The notes under the pieces: generated by a model
Seen by the model: the letters and a program-made list of their open reading frames with translations, nothing else
Told to the model about the DNA's origin: nothing
The model's database searches: none
Assembly (NCBI GenBank): GCA_041497995.1
Contig: JBGQHM010000147.1
Location: 1 to 14,572 of the forward strand
DNA: 14,572 nt
Direction: 5' to 3'
Origin: DATKMS01 sp041497995
Lineage (GTDB): Bacteria > Desulfobacterota > Binatia > HRBIN30
Program-made: the position numbers and the translations under genes
Shown: positions 6,458-14,446 of the stretch, one piece after another
Layout of the letters: every line of letters begins with the position of its first letter
How positions within the stretch are numbered: position 1 is the first letter of the stretch

Positions 6458-7543
6458 ATGGCGACACTGCTCTGCTACGTCTCCGGACACGGTTTCGGCC
6501 ACGCTGTGCGCGTGATGGAGGTGCTGCGCGCACTGTGGGCGCAGCGACCCGACGTGCGGGTGGCGATCCGTACGTCAGTACCGAGTTGGTTTTTCGATCT
6601 CCCCGGTCCGTTTACTCATGCGGTGAGCCAGCTCGATGTCGGTGCGGTGCAGGACGACAGTCTCACCGTGAACATCGAGGCGACGTTGCGCGCCTATGCC
6701 GAGATCGTGCAGCGCAAGGAGCCGCTGATCAGCAACGAAGTCGCGGCGACCGCGGCGCTGCGCCCGACGCTCGTTTTCGCGGACATCCCGGCGTTGGCGT
6801 TTGATATCGCGGCGCGCCTGGGTGTGGCCGGTGTGGGGATGACCAACTTCTCGTGGGACTGGATCTACGCAGACTACGTCCGCGACTTCCCCGCGTATGC
6901 GGGCATCGTCGACGACTTGCGACGGTCGTACTTCGGCGCGACGTTGTTGCTTCGGCTGCCCATGCATGGCGACTTGAGTGCTTTCCCGTGCATTCGCGAT
7001 ATCCCGTTGGTGGCGCGCAAGCCGACGCTGAGCCGCGATGACGTGCGACGGCGGTGCGCGCTGCCGTTGACGGGCCGCGTCGTGTTGCTGTCGTTCGGCG
7101 GCATCGGTGTCACGATGTCTGCGGTAGCGGAACCGCCCCATGGCGTCACTTTCGTTGCGACGCAATCGGCTGCATCGAGCGCGGCACCGCAGCGATGCCA
7201 ATTCATTTCCAACGCCGAGATGGCTGCACGTGGCGTGCGCTACGAGGATCTCGTCGCTGCCAGCGACGCGGTCATGACCAAGCCGGGCTACGGCATCGTC
7301 AGCGACTGCCTCGCGAGCGGCACACCGATGATCTACACCTCGCGCGGGCGCTTCGCGGAGTACGACTATCTCGTCGCGGCTATCAAGACACACCTGCCGC
7401 ACGCCTTCATCAGTAACGACGACCTCCGCGCCGGCCGCTGGCTGCCGGCGTTAGACGAGGTCTTCGCGCAACCCCGCAGTACGCCGCAGTTGGCCCTGGA
7501 CGGGGCTGCAGTGGCAGCGGACATCCTCGCGACTTTCCTCTAG
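6458..7543 (+). CDS. Glycosyltransferase-like protein, related to N-terminal half of plant L-arabinokinase
   Basis: The 361-residue protein has a GT-B-like (MurG-type) layout. From memory it follows the N-terminal domain of Arabidopsis L-arabinokinase closely: SGHGFGHAVRVMEV (9-22), VGAVQDDSLTV (61-71), MTNFSWDWIYADYV (128-141), FPCIRDIPLVAR (176-187), LSFGGIG (211-217), then KPGYGIVSDCLASGTP (275-290) with the later FAEYDYL (299-305). The glycine-rich N-terminal loop and the KPGYG segment are the usual acceptor and nucleotide-sugar regions of GT-B enzymes, but no reaction is established for this domain. It is cytoplasmic: no signal peptide or membrane helix. The ATG at 6458 has no good Shine-Dalgarno. 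The TAG stop is formed by the CTAG that opens repeat copy C. It is divergent from the secreted-protein and GHMP kinase run. Confidence 0.8.
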   Translation: MATLLCYVSGHGFGHAVRVMEVLRALWAQRPDVRVAIRTSVPSWFFDLPGPFTHAVSQLDVGAVQDDSLTVNIEATLRAYAEIVQRKEPLISNEVAATAALRPTLVFADIPALAFDIAARLGVAGVGMTNFSWDWIYADYVRDFPAYAGIVDDLRRSYFGATLLLRLPMHGDLSAFPCIRDIPLVARKPTLSRDDVRRRCALPLTGRVVLLSFGGIGVTMSAVAEPPHGVTFVATQSAASSAAPQRCQFISNAEMAARGVRYEDLVAASDAVMTKPGYGIVSDCLASGTPMIYTSRGRFAEYDYLVAAIKTHLPHAFISNDDLRAGRWLPALDEVFAQPRSTPQLALDGAAVAADILATFL

Positions 7544-7619
7544 GGCCTGCGGCCAGCGTCATTTCTGTGGTCCGCTCCCGATGGGTCGCTGCTGGCTAGC
7601 AAGTCCGAGGGGCTGCTAG
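7540..7619 (+). repeat. Dispersed ~80-bp intergenic repeat, copy C
   Basis: An 80-bp segment begins CTAGGGCCTGCGGCCAGCGT and ends AAGTCCGAGGGGCTGCTAG. It aligns with copies A and B apart from scattered substitutions and one short compensated indel near its middle. As in copy B, the opening CTAG provides the stop codon of the upstream gene (TAG at 7541-7543). Confidence 0.85.
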
Positions 7620-7667
7620 ACTTCAGCCAGTGTGACCTTGCACCAGAACCCACGATCGGCGAGCCAC

Positions 7668-8450
7668 ATGCCACGTTCCACAACAGCCATCGCCTGCTTC
7701 ACCTTCGACAACATGGGTGAGGCTGCGGACATCGGCGCCGGCCAGACCAAAGGTGTGCAGCGTGGTGGGCTGCATCCATCGATCGCGCGCGGCTATCCCA
7801 ACCTGTACGCCGTGCTTGAGCGCCACGCGGTGCGCGCGACGTTCTTCGTCGAAGGGTGGAACGGCGAGCATCATCCCGCGGCGGTGGCCGAGATCGTCAA
7901 CCGCGGGCACGAGCTCGGCATGCACGGATGGGTGCACGAGGCATGGGCCACGCTCGATCCGGCGCACGAAGCCGAGCTGGCGCAGCGAGCCACGGACGTA
8001 CTGCAACGCGCCGCCGGCGTCCGGCCGACCGGTTTCCGCGCTCCGGGCGGCACGCGCAGCGCGCACACCGACTCGATTCTCTCCGCGCTCGGTTACACCT
8101 ACGATGCCAGTCTCGGCGACGGCATGCGCCCGCAGGTCTTGCCATCCCGCCTCGCTCAGGTCCCGTTCGTCTGGCAGGGCGTGGACGGGTTCTACTATCT
8201 GCGCGATCAGCCGGTTGATCCGATCGCGGTGCGCGACGGCTGGCTGCGTGCGCTCGCGCGCGTCGCCGAGACGGGCGGGCTCTTCGTCACCATCTGCCAC
8301 GCCTTCATCACCGGCGTCGACGCAGCGCGGCTGGCGGCGTTGGATGCGGTGATGGCTGCGGCCGTAGCCGACGAGCGGGTCGTCATCTGCACAACGGGCG
8401 ACGTTGCTGCCGACCTGCGCGCGGCGCATGGCGATCGAGAGCGCGGCTGA
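7668..8450 (+). CDS. Polysaccharide deacetylase family protein (NodB domain)
   Basis: NodB-domain (carbohydrate esterase 4) enzymes remove N- or O-acetyl groups from glycans using a metal ion. The 260-residue product shows the motifs in order: CFTFDN (10-15, motif 1), ATFFVEGW (57-64), GHELGMHGWVHE (80-91, zinc ligands His86 and His90), GFRAPGG (122-128) and ICHAF (209-213, motif 5 His). The second Asp of the canonical TFDD is Asn (Asn15), a change I recall in a subgroup whose sequence reads TFDNMGEA. There is no signal peptide, so the substrate is likely cytoplasmic or lipid-linked. The ATG at 7668 is taken; an in-frame GTG at 7632 would add 12 residues, and neither has a strong Shine-Dalgarno. 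It is co-oriented with the glycosyltransferase-like gene upstream, separated by repeat copy C. Confidence 0.87.
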   Translation: MPRSTTAIACFTFDNMGEAADIGAGQTKGVQRGGLHPSIARGYPNLYAVLERHAVRATFFVEGWNGEHHPAAVAEIVNRGHELGMHGWVHEAWATLDPAHEAELAQRATDVLQRAAGVRPTGFRAPGGTRSAHTDSILSALGYTYDASLGDGMRPQVLPSRLAQVPFVWQGVDGFYYLRDQPVDPIAVRDGWLRALARVAETGGLFVTICHAFITGVDAARLAALDAVMAAAVADERVVICTTGDVAADLRAAHGDRERG

Positions 8451-8579
8451 ACGGACAACCCGGTGGCACCATCTAGAAAGGAGCCCCGTCGGTGACTGCG
8501 CCATAAAGACCGCTACAAAGTTCTCGACGCAAGAATTCGTGTTGACGGCTCCACTGAAAGCCGCTTTGATGCCGCGCCA
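8451..8579 (+). other. 129-bp spacer with strong Shine-Dalgarno before a 4-codon ORF
   Basis: AAAGGAG at 8477-8483 is the best ribosome binding site in the neighbourhood, yet the GTG 8 bases after it (8492) opens only GTG-ACT-GCG-CCA-TAA. The frame of the DUF2339 gene is open back to a TGA at 8493-8495 but has no ATG, GTG or TTG before 8580. Either this is a leader/uORF, or the annotated start of DUF2339 is affected by a sequence error or a non-standard start. No promoter or RNA gene was recognised. Confidence 0.4.
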
Positions 8580-11500
8580 GTGGCACTGTTCGGCCTCCTT
8601 TGGGCCGTCATCTGGTTGGCCCTTCCGATTGCAGCGTTCGTTCTCGCGCTCCGCGCGCGACGTCGTTTGGATGAACGCGACGCGACGATTGCATCACTGG
8701 AAACGCGTCTGAGCGCCCTGGAGAGGCAACTGCGCGGGAGTACGGCAGCCCAACCCCAGCCTACGGCGTCTCCAGCTCCGCCCGTGGTGAAACCGATGCC
8801 GCAGCCGGCGCCACCTCCTGCGCCTGCTCCGGTGCCGCACGCTGCGCCATCGTCACCGCCAACACCCGCACGGGTCGCGGCGCAGCCCCAGACCGCAGCC
8901 GCTGCTCTGCCACGACCCGAACCCGTTACGGCTCCGGTTTCACCTCCGCCGTCGGTCGCTCCGCCGGTCACGGTGCGTCCACCATTGCCCCCACCCCCAC
9001 CTCCGCCGCCGGTGCGTCCGATGCGACCGAGCATCGACTGGGAGAACCTCGTCGGCGTCAAACTGTTCTCGTGGATCGCCGGGATCGCGCTGGTGTTCGC
9101 GGCCATCTTCTTCCTGCGCTACTCCATCGAGCACGGGTGGCTCAGTGCGCCCATCCGCATGGCGATCGGTTTGGTGACCGGCGCCGGCCTGCTGGTTGTG
9201 TGTGAGCTGCGCGCGGCGCGCCGCTATCCCGTAACCGCCAACGCGCTTGATGCCGCCGGCATCGCCATTCTCTTCTCTACGTTGTTCGCGTCGCACGCGT
9301 TGTGGCACCTGTTGCCGCAGCTGCCGGTCTTCGTCCTCATGGCGCTGGTCACCGCGGTGGCCGTGCTGCTCTCCCTGCGTCGCGATTCGGTGTTCATTGC
9401 ACTGCTGGGTTTGGTCGGTGGCTTCGCGACGCCGGCGCTGCTGTCGACCGGTGAGGATCGGCCGATCGGACTATTCGGATACCTGCTCATGCTCAACGCG
9501 GGCCTCGCGTGGGTCGCGTTCCGCAAGGGCTGGCCGCTGCTGACGGCGGTGAGCCTGGTGTTCACGGCGGTCTACCAGTGGAGCTGGGTGGTCCGGTTTC
9601 TCGACGCGTCGCGTTTGCCGCTGGCAATGAGCATCTTTCTTGTGTTTCCCGTCTTCCACGTCGCCGCGGTGGCGCTTGCTGGGCGCCAGAAGGCCGATCG
9701 CGAGGCCGATCCGCTCTTCGGCCAAACTGCTACGGTGTCGGCCCTGTTGCCGGTCATCTTCGCGGTGTACATGGCGGGCATCCCGGCATACGGCACACAG
9801 TACCTCCTGCTGTTCGGGTTTCTCTTTCTCGTCATCCTCGGCTTAAGCATCGTCGCCATCGCGCACGGGCCACAACAGCTGTACGTCCTCGGCGGGCTGT
9901 CGACCGTCGTGGCCTTTGTCCTCTGGTTCGCGCTCTCCTATCGCAGCGCGGCGTGGCCAGGTGTGCTGGGTGTCATCGCCGCGTTTGTCTTGCTACACGT
10001 CGGTGTCCCATGGGTGGCGCGACGGCTCGGCCGGCCGGTGGTCAACGAGGAGCTGACAGCCGTGGTGGCGCCGGCATTGCTGTTCGCCTTTCCTGTACTG
10101 GTAGCGATCGAACCGGCTACGGCGGCCCCGGGCCTGGTGTTCGGCGTCCTGTTTGCCTTGCTCGTCGCACTGGCCACGGTTGCAGTGACGAACGAGCAGG
10201 GACGAGTCCACTTCCTGTCCGCCTTTTTCGCGCTTGCTGCCGAAGCGTTGTGGTCGGCAAAGCATCTAACGCCGGAGCGTTTGCTGCCGGCGTTGACGAT
10301 GTACGCGGCGTTCGGCCTCTTCTACCTCGGCGTCCCGCTCATTGCCGAGCGGCTGGGAAAGAAGCTGGAACCGCGTGGCAGCGGCGCAGTGGTGCTGTTC
10401 GTCAGCCTGGCGTTCCTGTTCTTTCTCGCTGCCGGACCGGTTGCACACTCTGCCCTCTGGGGGATGGCGCTCCTCCTCGCGATCCTCAACCTGGGTCTGC
10501 TTCTGGAAGCCTCCGCCGGCACACTGCCGCTGCTGTCGATCCTCGGAATCGTTCTGTCGTGGATCGTCATTGCCGTGTGGTGGGCGACGGCGATGGTCGC
10601 CGTGCTGCTCATTCCGTCGCTCATGGTCGTTGCGGGCTTCGTATTGCTGATCATCGGCGGCAGCGTGTGGGCACGGCAGCGGGCGGAAGCCGGTGGGGCC
10701 CAAGCGCGCGCCGCGGCGCCGCTGTTGCAGCGCGGTCTTGCCCTGGCGCTCGTCGGACATCTCTTTCTGTTATTCGTCGCCTCGCAGCGCGCGCTGGCGG
10801 TGCCACCGTGGCCGCTGTTTGGTGTGCTGGCTGTGCTCGATCTGGCAATCGCGACCGGTGCGCTCTACACGCGCCACGCCGAGCTGCATCGCGGCGCACT
10901 GATCGCGTCGCACCTTGTATTGCTCCTCTGGGTCATTGTGGCCGAGGTGCCGCCGTGGCCGCTGGTGTCGATGCTGGCCGCAGGTTCGGTCGTCGCGTAC
11001 GCGCTGTTGTGGATACCGTTGGCGCGCCGCCGCGGTGCGACAGGAGATGCATTCGCGCGCGCCGCCGTGGTCAGCCTGTTTCTCGCGCAGGTGGTGGCGA
11101 TCACGGCATCCGGCCTGCCGGTGCCGCCCGCATGGATCTGGTTGCTGGCCGACAACGTCGTACTGCTCGCGGTGTTGCTCGCACTTGCTGCCAGATTCCA
11201 GTGGCACGGTCTCGCGGTATGGGCTGTGGTGCCGACGGCACTGCAAGGCACATCGTGGCTGTGGTACCACCTGACGCCGGACACATGGACCGAGCATCTC
11301 GTTTTCATCGCTGCCCTGTACGCGCTGTTCCTCGCGTACCCCATCCTGCTCGGGGCGCGCGCGGGGCGCGCACGTGAGCCGTACCTGGCCGCGGTCTTGG
11401 CCAGTGTGCCGTTCTTCGTCTTGGCGCGCCAGTGTATCCTGGCCGCCGGGCATGGCGACTTCATCGGTGTGCTCCCTGTCGCGCAAGCGATCTGCCTGCT

Positions 11501-12305
11501 GGGAGTGCTGGTGCGCTTGCTACGCGTCGAACCGCTGACCGAGCGCGAACAGGGCCGCCTCGCTCTCGTCGCGGGAGCTGCCTTGGCATTCGCCACCGCG
11601 GCGATCCCACTGCAACTCGACCGGCAATGGATCACTATCGGCTGGGCGCTCGAAGGCGCGGCGCTCGCGTGGCTGTATCGCCGCGTTCCGCATCGCGGCC
11701 TCTTGGCGTGGGCCGCCGCCCTGTGCGTTGCGGTCTTCATCCGCCTGTCGGTGAATCCGGCGGTGTTCGAGTACCATGCGCGCGGCGCGTCGCCGATTTG
11801 GAACTGGTACCTGTACACCTACCTGGTGGCCGCGACCGCGCTGTTTGCCGCAGCGCGGCTGCTGCGTGATACCAACGATCGAATCGATGAGGCCATTGGG
11901 CTCGCGGGGTTCCCACGCTTGAGCGACGTCTTACCGGCAGGCGCGACGATCCTCCTGTTCCTGTTGCTCAACATCGAGATCGCCGACTTCTACTCGACGG
12001 GCCGCACGCTCACCTTCAACTTCTCCGCCGGCCTGGCGCAGGATCTGACGTACACACTGGGCTGGGGTGTGTTCGCCATCAGTACGCTGGTCATCGGTAT
12101 CAGTCGGCGCAGCCGCGTGACGCGTATCGCCTCGCTGGCGTTGCTGGTAGTGACCGTGGTGAAGGCCTTTCTCCATGACCTGTGGCGCCTCGGCGGGTTG
12201 TATCGCGTCGGATCGTTCGTCGGCTTGGCGATCTGTCTGGCATTGGTGGCGGTGCTGCTGCAGCGCTTCGTGCTTGGCGCGCAAAAGGAAACGGAGGCGG
12301 CGTGA
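8580..12305 (+). CDS. DUF2339 large polytopic membrane protein
   Basis: This 1241-residue protein is almost entirely transmembrane. Residues 3-24 form a first helix, 26-52 a short charged coiled coil (ERDATIASLETRLSALERQL), and 57-150 a Pro/Ala-rich linker ending in eight consecutive prolines (137-144), which would need EF-P for smooth translation. The DUF2339 signature follows: WENLVGVKLFSWIAG (154-168), then FFLRYSIEHGWL (177-188). After that come hydrophobic segments without long soluble domains, probably some 30 helices. The end has the family hallmark FSAGLAQDLTYTLGWGVF and VKAFLHDLWRLGGLYRVGSF. The function is not known; a transport or envelope role is inference. The GTG start at 8580 lacks a Shine-Dalgarno. 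The stop overlaps the next gene's start by 4 bp (GTGA), so it is coupled to the DUF3999 gene, a pairing I recall from other Gram-negatives. Confidence 0.9.
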   Translation: MALFGLLWAVIWLALPIAAFVLALRARRRLDERDATIASLETRLSALERQLRGSTAAQPQPTASPAPPVVKPMPQPAPPPAPAPVPHAAPSSPPTPARVAAQPQTAAAALPRPEPVTAPVSPPPSVAPPVTVRPPLPPPPPPPPVRPMRPSIDWENLVGVKLFSWIAGIALVFAAIFFLRYSIEHGWLSAPIRMAIGLVTGAGLLVVCELRAARRYPVTANALDAAGIAILFSTLFASHALWHLLPQLPVFVLMALVTAVAVLLSLRRDSVFIALLGLVGGFATPALLSTGEDRPIGLFGYLLMLNAGLAWVAFRKGWPLLTAVSLVFTAVYQWSWVVRFLDASRLPLAMSIFLVFPVFHVAAVALAGRQKADREADPLFGQTATVSALLPVIFAVYMAGIPAYGTQYLLLFGFLFLVILGLSIVAIAHGPQQLYVLGGLSTVVAFVLWFALSYRSAAWPGVLGVIAAFVLLHVGVPWVARRLGRPVVNEELTAVVAPALLFAFPVLVAIEPATAAPGLVFGVLFALLVALATVAVTNEQGRVHFLSAFFALAAEALWSAKHLTPERLLPALTMYAAFGLFYLGVPLIAERLGKKLEPRGSGAVVLFVSLAFLFFLAAGPVAHSALWGMALLLAILNLGLLLEASAGTLPLLSILGIVLSWIVIAVWWATAMVAVLLIPSLMVVAGFVLLIIGGSVWARQRAEAGGAQARAAAPLLQRGLALALVGHLFLLFVASQRALAVPPWPLFGVLAVLDLAIATGALYTRHAELHRGALIASHLVLLLWVIVAEVPPWPLVSMLAAGSVVAYALLWIPLARRRGATGDAFARAAVVSLFLAQVVAITASGLPVPPAWIWLLADNVVLLAVLLALAARFQWHGLAVWAVVPTALQGTSWLWYHLTPDTWTEHLVFIAALYALFLAYPILLGARAGRAREPYLAAVLASVPFFVLARQCILAAGHGDFIGVLPVAQAICLLGVLVRLLRVEPLTEREQGRLALVAGAALAFATAAIPLQLDRQWITIGWALEGAALAWLYRRVPHRGLLAWAAALCVAVFIRLSVNPAVFEYHARGASPIWNWYLYTYLVAATALFAAARLLRDTNDRIDEAIGLAGFPRLSDVLPAGATILLFLLLNIEIADFYSTGRTLTFNFSAGLAQDLTYTLGWGVFAISTLVIGISRRSRVTRIASLALLVVTVVKAFLHDLWRLGGLYRVGSFVGLAICLALVAVLLQRFVLGAQKETEAA

Positions 12306-14356
12306 CGGTCCTGCGCAGAGCGGTGATCGCCACGATCGTGGGCGCGCTCTTCAGAGTGTTCACCGCCGCGGCCGACAGCCCTCATTTCCAGCACGAGCGT
12401 GCAGTCATCCCAGGCGGCCGCGGGCCTAACCGCTTGAGCGTCGACGTGCCGCAGCTCGCGGGCGCGCAGCCGTTGCGCTACGAGTCGCGCGCCGGCGCCC
12501 CGCCGAGGTTTCTGGGTGGCCTCGGAGACTTGCGTCTGTACGATGCGTCGGGACGAGAGGTGGGGTATCTGCTCATCGCACCGCCAGCGCCCACGGAACG
12601 CTGGCGGGATGGGAGCGTCCTGCCAATCCAAGCGACCGAGGAGGAGAGCGGCTTCGAGGTTGATCTTGGCAGCGCGGTGCGCATCGACCGGCTGCGCCTG
12701 AGCGGGATACCGGCACCGTTCCTCAAACGCGTGCGGCTCCAAGGCAGCGGCGATCGTAACCACTGGTCGGTGCTCGTCGACAGCGGCACCGTGTTCGATC
12801 TGCCCGACGAGCACCTGAAGCATACCGAGATCGGCTTCGCGCCCGGCGAGTTTCAGTATCTGCGCATCACCTGGGACGATCGCAACAGCGCATCGGTCCC
12901 GTTGCCAACCGGTGTCACCGCGCGCGCGGTAACACCCAGCGCGGCACCAGCGCTCGTCAGCGTGCCCGTGACGTTCGAGCGGCGGTCGAGCGAGCCAGGC
13001 CGCAGCCGCTTCCGCCTGCTTTTGCCGGGTGCGCACCTACCGGTGACGGCGATCGAGCTCACCTGCGGTGGCGGCCACCTGCTGCGCGATGCACGCGTCA
13101 GCGAGCCGCGGCTGTCCGGGGCGACGGTCATACCGGTGTCGCTCGGGTCAAGCACGCTGCGCCGTGCGGTGCGCGGCGACGTGGTGGCTGCTGATTTGCG
13201 CGTTCCAATCCTCCGACCGGATGGACCCGATCTGGATCTCGTGGTCGATGACGGCAGCAACCCTTCGCTCGAGCTACTCGCGGTCTCTGCCGAGCTGGCA
13301 CCGCTACCGTGGGTCTTCTTCGAAAGCGCCGCGGGTGAAACGCTCGCCGCGCGTTTCGGCGATCCCACGCTGCCTGCGCCGCACTACGATCTCGAGGCGA
13401 TGCGCGAATCGGTAGAGAGCGTGCAGCTCGCCGACGCGCACTGGGGTGAGAGCGAGCTCAGCCCACTCCCTACCGCAGCGGTTCCAGAGGGCAACGGGCT
13501 CCCGGCAACAGGTGCGCCAATCGATCCGAGTACCTTCCAGTACGCACGCACGCTGCCCGCCGGCCAGACGGGTCTGACGGCGGTCGTGCTCGACGCTGCC
13601 GTCTTGGCGCACAGCCGCGGTCTGGCGGATCTGCGCATCGCCGCTGCCGACGGCCATCAGGTGCCGTACGTGTTCGAGACGCTCGATGAGCCGCTGACGC
13701 TGGACCTCGACGAGCTACGGCCGGTGGTAGCGCCAACGCCGAAGCGTCCAGGCGAGTCACACTACCGTCTGCGGCTACCGTACGAGAATCTGCCCGCGGC
13801 TCAGCTGGTGTTGACGACGACGGCGCGTGTGTTCGATCGGCGCGTCACGCTCACCGTGGAGCGCCCGCCGATCGACGCGCGTTCGGAGCCACGTACGGAG
13901 ACGGTGGTATCGACCACCTGGCGTCACGCCGATCCGGACGACGCGGCGCCGGCGCTGGTGATGAACTTGCCTTCCCTTCCCGTGGCGACGGTCGAGCTGG
14001 TGATCGACGAAGGAGACAACAGTCCGCTACCGCTCTCGCGTCCGAAGCTGCTGCTGCCGGCGAATCGCCTGCGCTGCTTCCGGGACAGCGGGCAGGAGTT
14101 GACGCTCCTCTATGGTCAGCCAAGCCTCGGCGCACCACGGTACGACCTGGCGCTCCTGGCACCTCAGGTGATCGGTGCACGCGCCAACGAGGTCGTCCCC
14201 GCACCAGAGGCGCTGGCCGCAAATCTCCCCGCGAAGTACGGCACGGCCACGCAGACGCAGCTCTTCTGGGGCGCGCTGATCGTTGCGGTCGTCGTGCTGC
14301 TCGTGCTGATCGGCCGCCTGCTCGCAAAGGGCGATCACTCAGGGGCTGCTGGCTGA
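12302..14356 (+). CDS. DUF3999 family envelope protein, internally duplicated
   Basis: The 684-residue product has a signal peptide (residues 1 to ~24, ending TAAADS), a large periplasmic beta-rich region and one C-terminal membrane helix (LFWGALIVAVVVLLVLIG, 654-671) with a short cytoplasmic tail. A discoidin-like stretch (FEVDLG...YLRITWDD, about 118-193) interrupts the first half. The protein holds two related units: DLRLYDASG / DLRIAAADG, RFRLLLPGAHLP / HYRLRLPYENLP, VVDDGSNPSL / VIDEGDNSPL and FGDPTLPAPHYDLEAM / YGQPSLGAPRYDLALL. This explains why it is longer than the family size I recall (about 450). The GTG start at 12302 overlaps the DUF2339 stop and has GGAGG 4 bases upstream; the frame extends further up but only inside DUF2339. 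The function is unknown; the partner is DUF2339. Confidence 0.85.
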   Translation: MTVLRRAVIATIVGALFRVFTAAADSPHFQHERAVIPGGRGPNRLSVDVPQLAGAQPLRYESRAGAPPRFLGGLGDLRLYDASGREVGYLLIAPPAPTERWRDGSVLPIQATEEESGFEVDLGSAVRIDRLRLSGIPAPFLKRVRLQGSGDRNHWSVLVDSGTVFDLPDEHLKHTEIGFAPGEFQYLRITWDDRNSASVPLPTGVTARAVTPSAAPALVSVPVTFERRSSEPGRSRFRLLLPGAHLPVTAIELTCGGGHLLRDARVSEPRLSGATVIPVSLGSSTLRRAVRGDVVAADLRVPILRPDGPDLDLVVDDGSNPSLELLAVSAELAPLPWVFFESAAGETLAARFGDPTLPAPHYDLEAMRESVESVQLADAHWGESELSPLPTAAVPEGNGLPATGAPIDPSTFQYARTLPAGQTGLTAVVLDAAVLAHSRGLADLRIAAADGHQVPYVFETLDEPLTLDLDELRPVVAPTPKRPGESHYRLRLPYENLPAAQLVLTTTARVFDRRVTLTVERPPIDARSEPRTETVVSTTWRHADPDDAAPALVMNLPSLPVATVELVIDEGDNSPLPLSRPKLLLPANRLRCFRDSGQELTLLYGQPSLGAPRYDLALLAPQVIGARANEVVPAPEALAANLPAKYGTATQTQLFWGALIVAVVVLLVLIGRLLAKGDHSGAAG

Positions 14357-14386
14357 ACACTCCGTTTCGATATTCGTCGTGTTGTG

Positions 14387-14414
14387 CTGACCGCCCGTGG
14401 TAGGCGACTATGAT
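14387..14414 (+). promoter_or_regulatory. Candidate promoter for the DUF433 gene
   Basis: -35 CTGACC (14387-14392, 4 of 6) and -10 TATGAT (14409-14414, 5 of 6) are 16 bp apart in the 90-bp spacer after DUF3999. Transcription would begin near 14421, about 26 bases before the ATG. An in-frame ATG at 14420 would lie at the transcription start, which favours the downstream start. Confidence 0.4.
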
Positions 14415-14446
14415 TGGACATGCTAGGTTTCGCGCGGAGGGTCGTC

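Noticed and set aside
9509..11377. A 622-codon open frame inside the DUF2339 gene, in another frame on the same strand
   Set aside because: Its product is Arg/Gly/Cys-rich with no recognisable motif, as expected for a shifted frame of a high-GC gene. The overlapping frame has clear family signatures and membrane helices.
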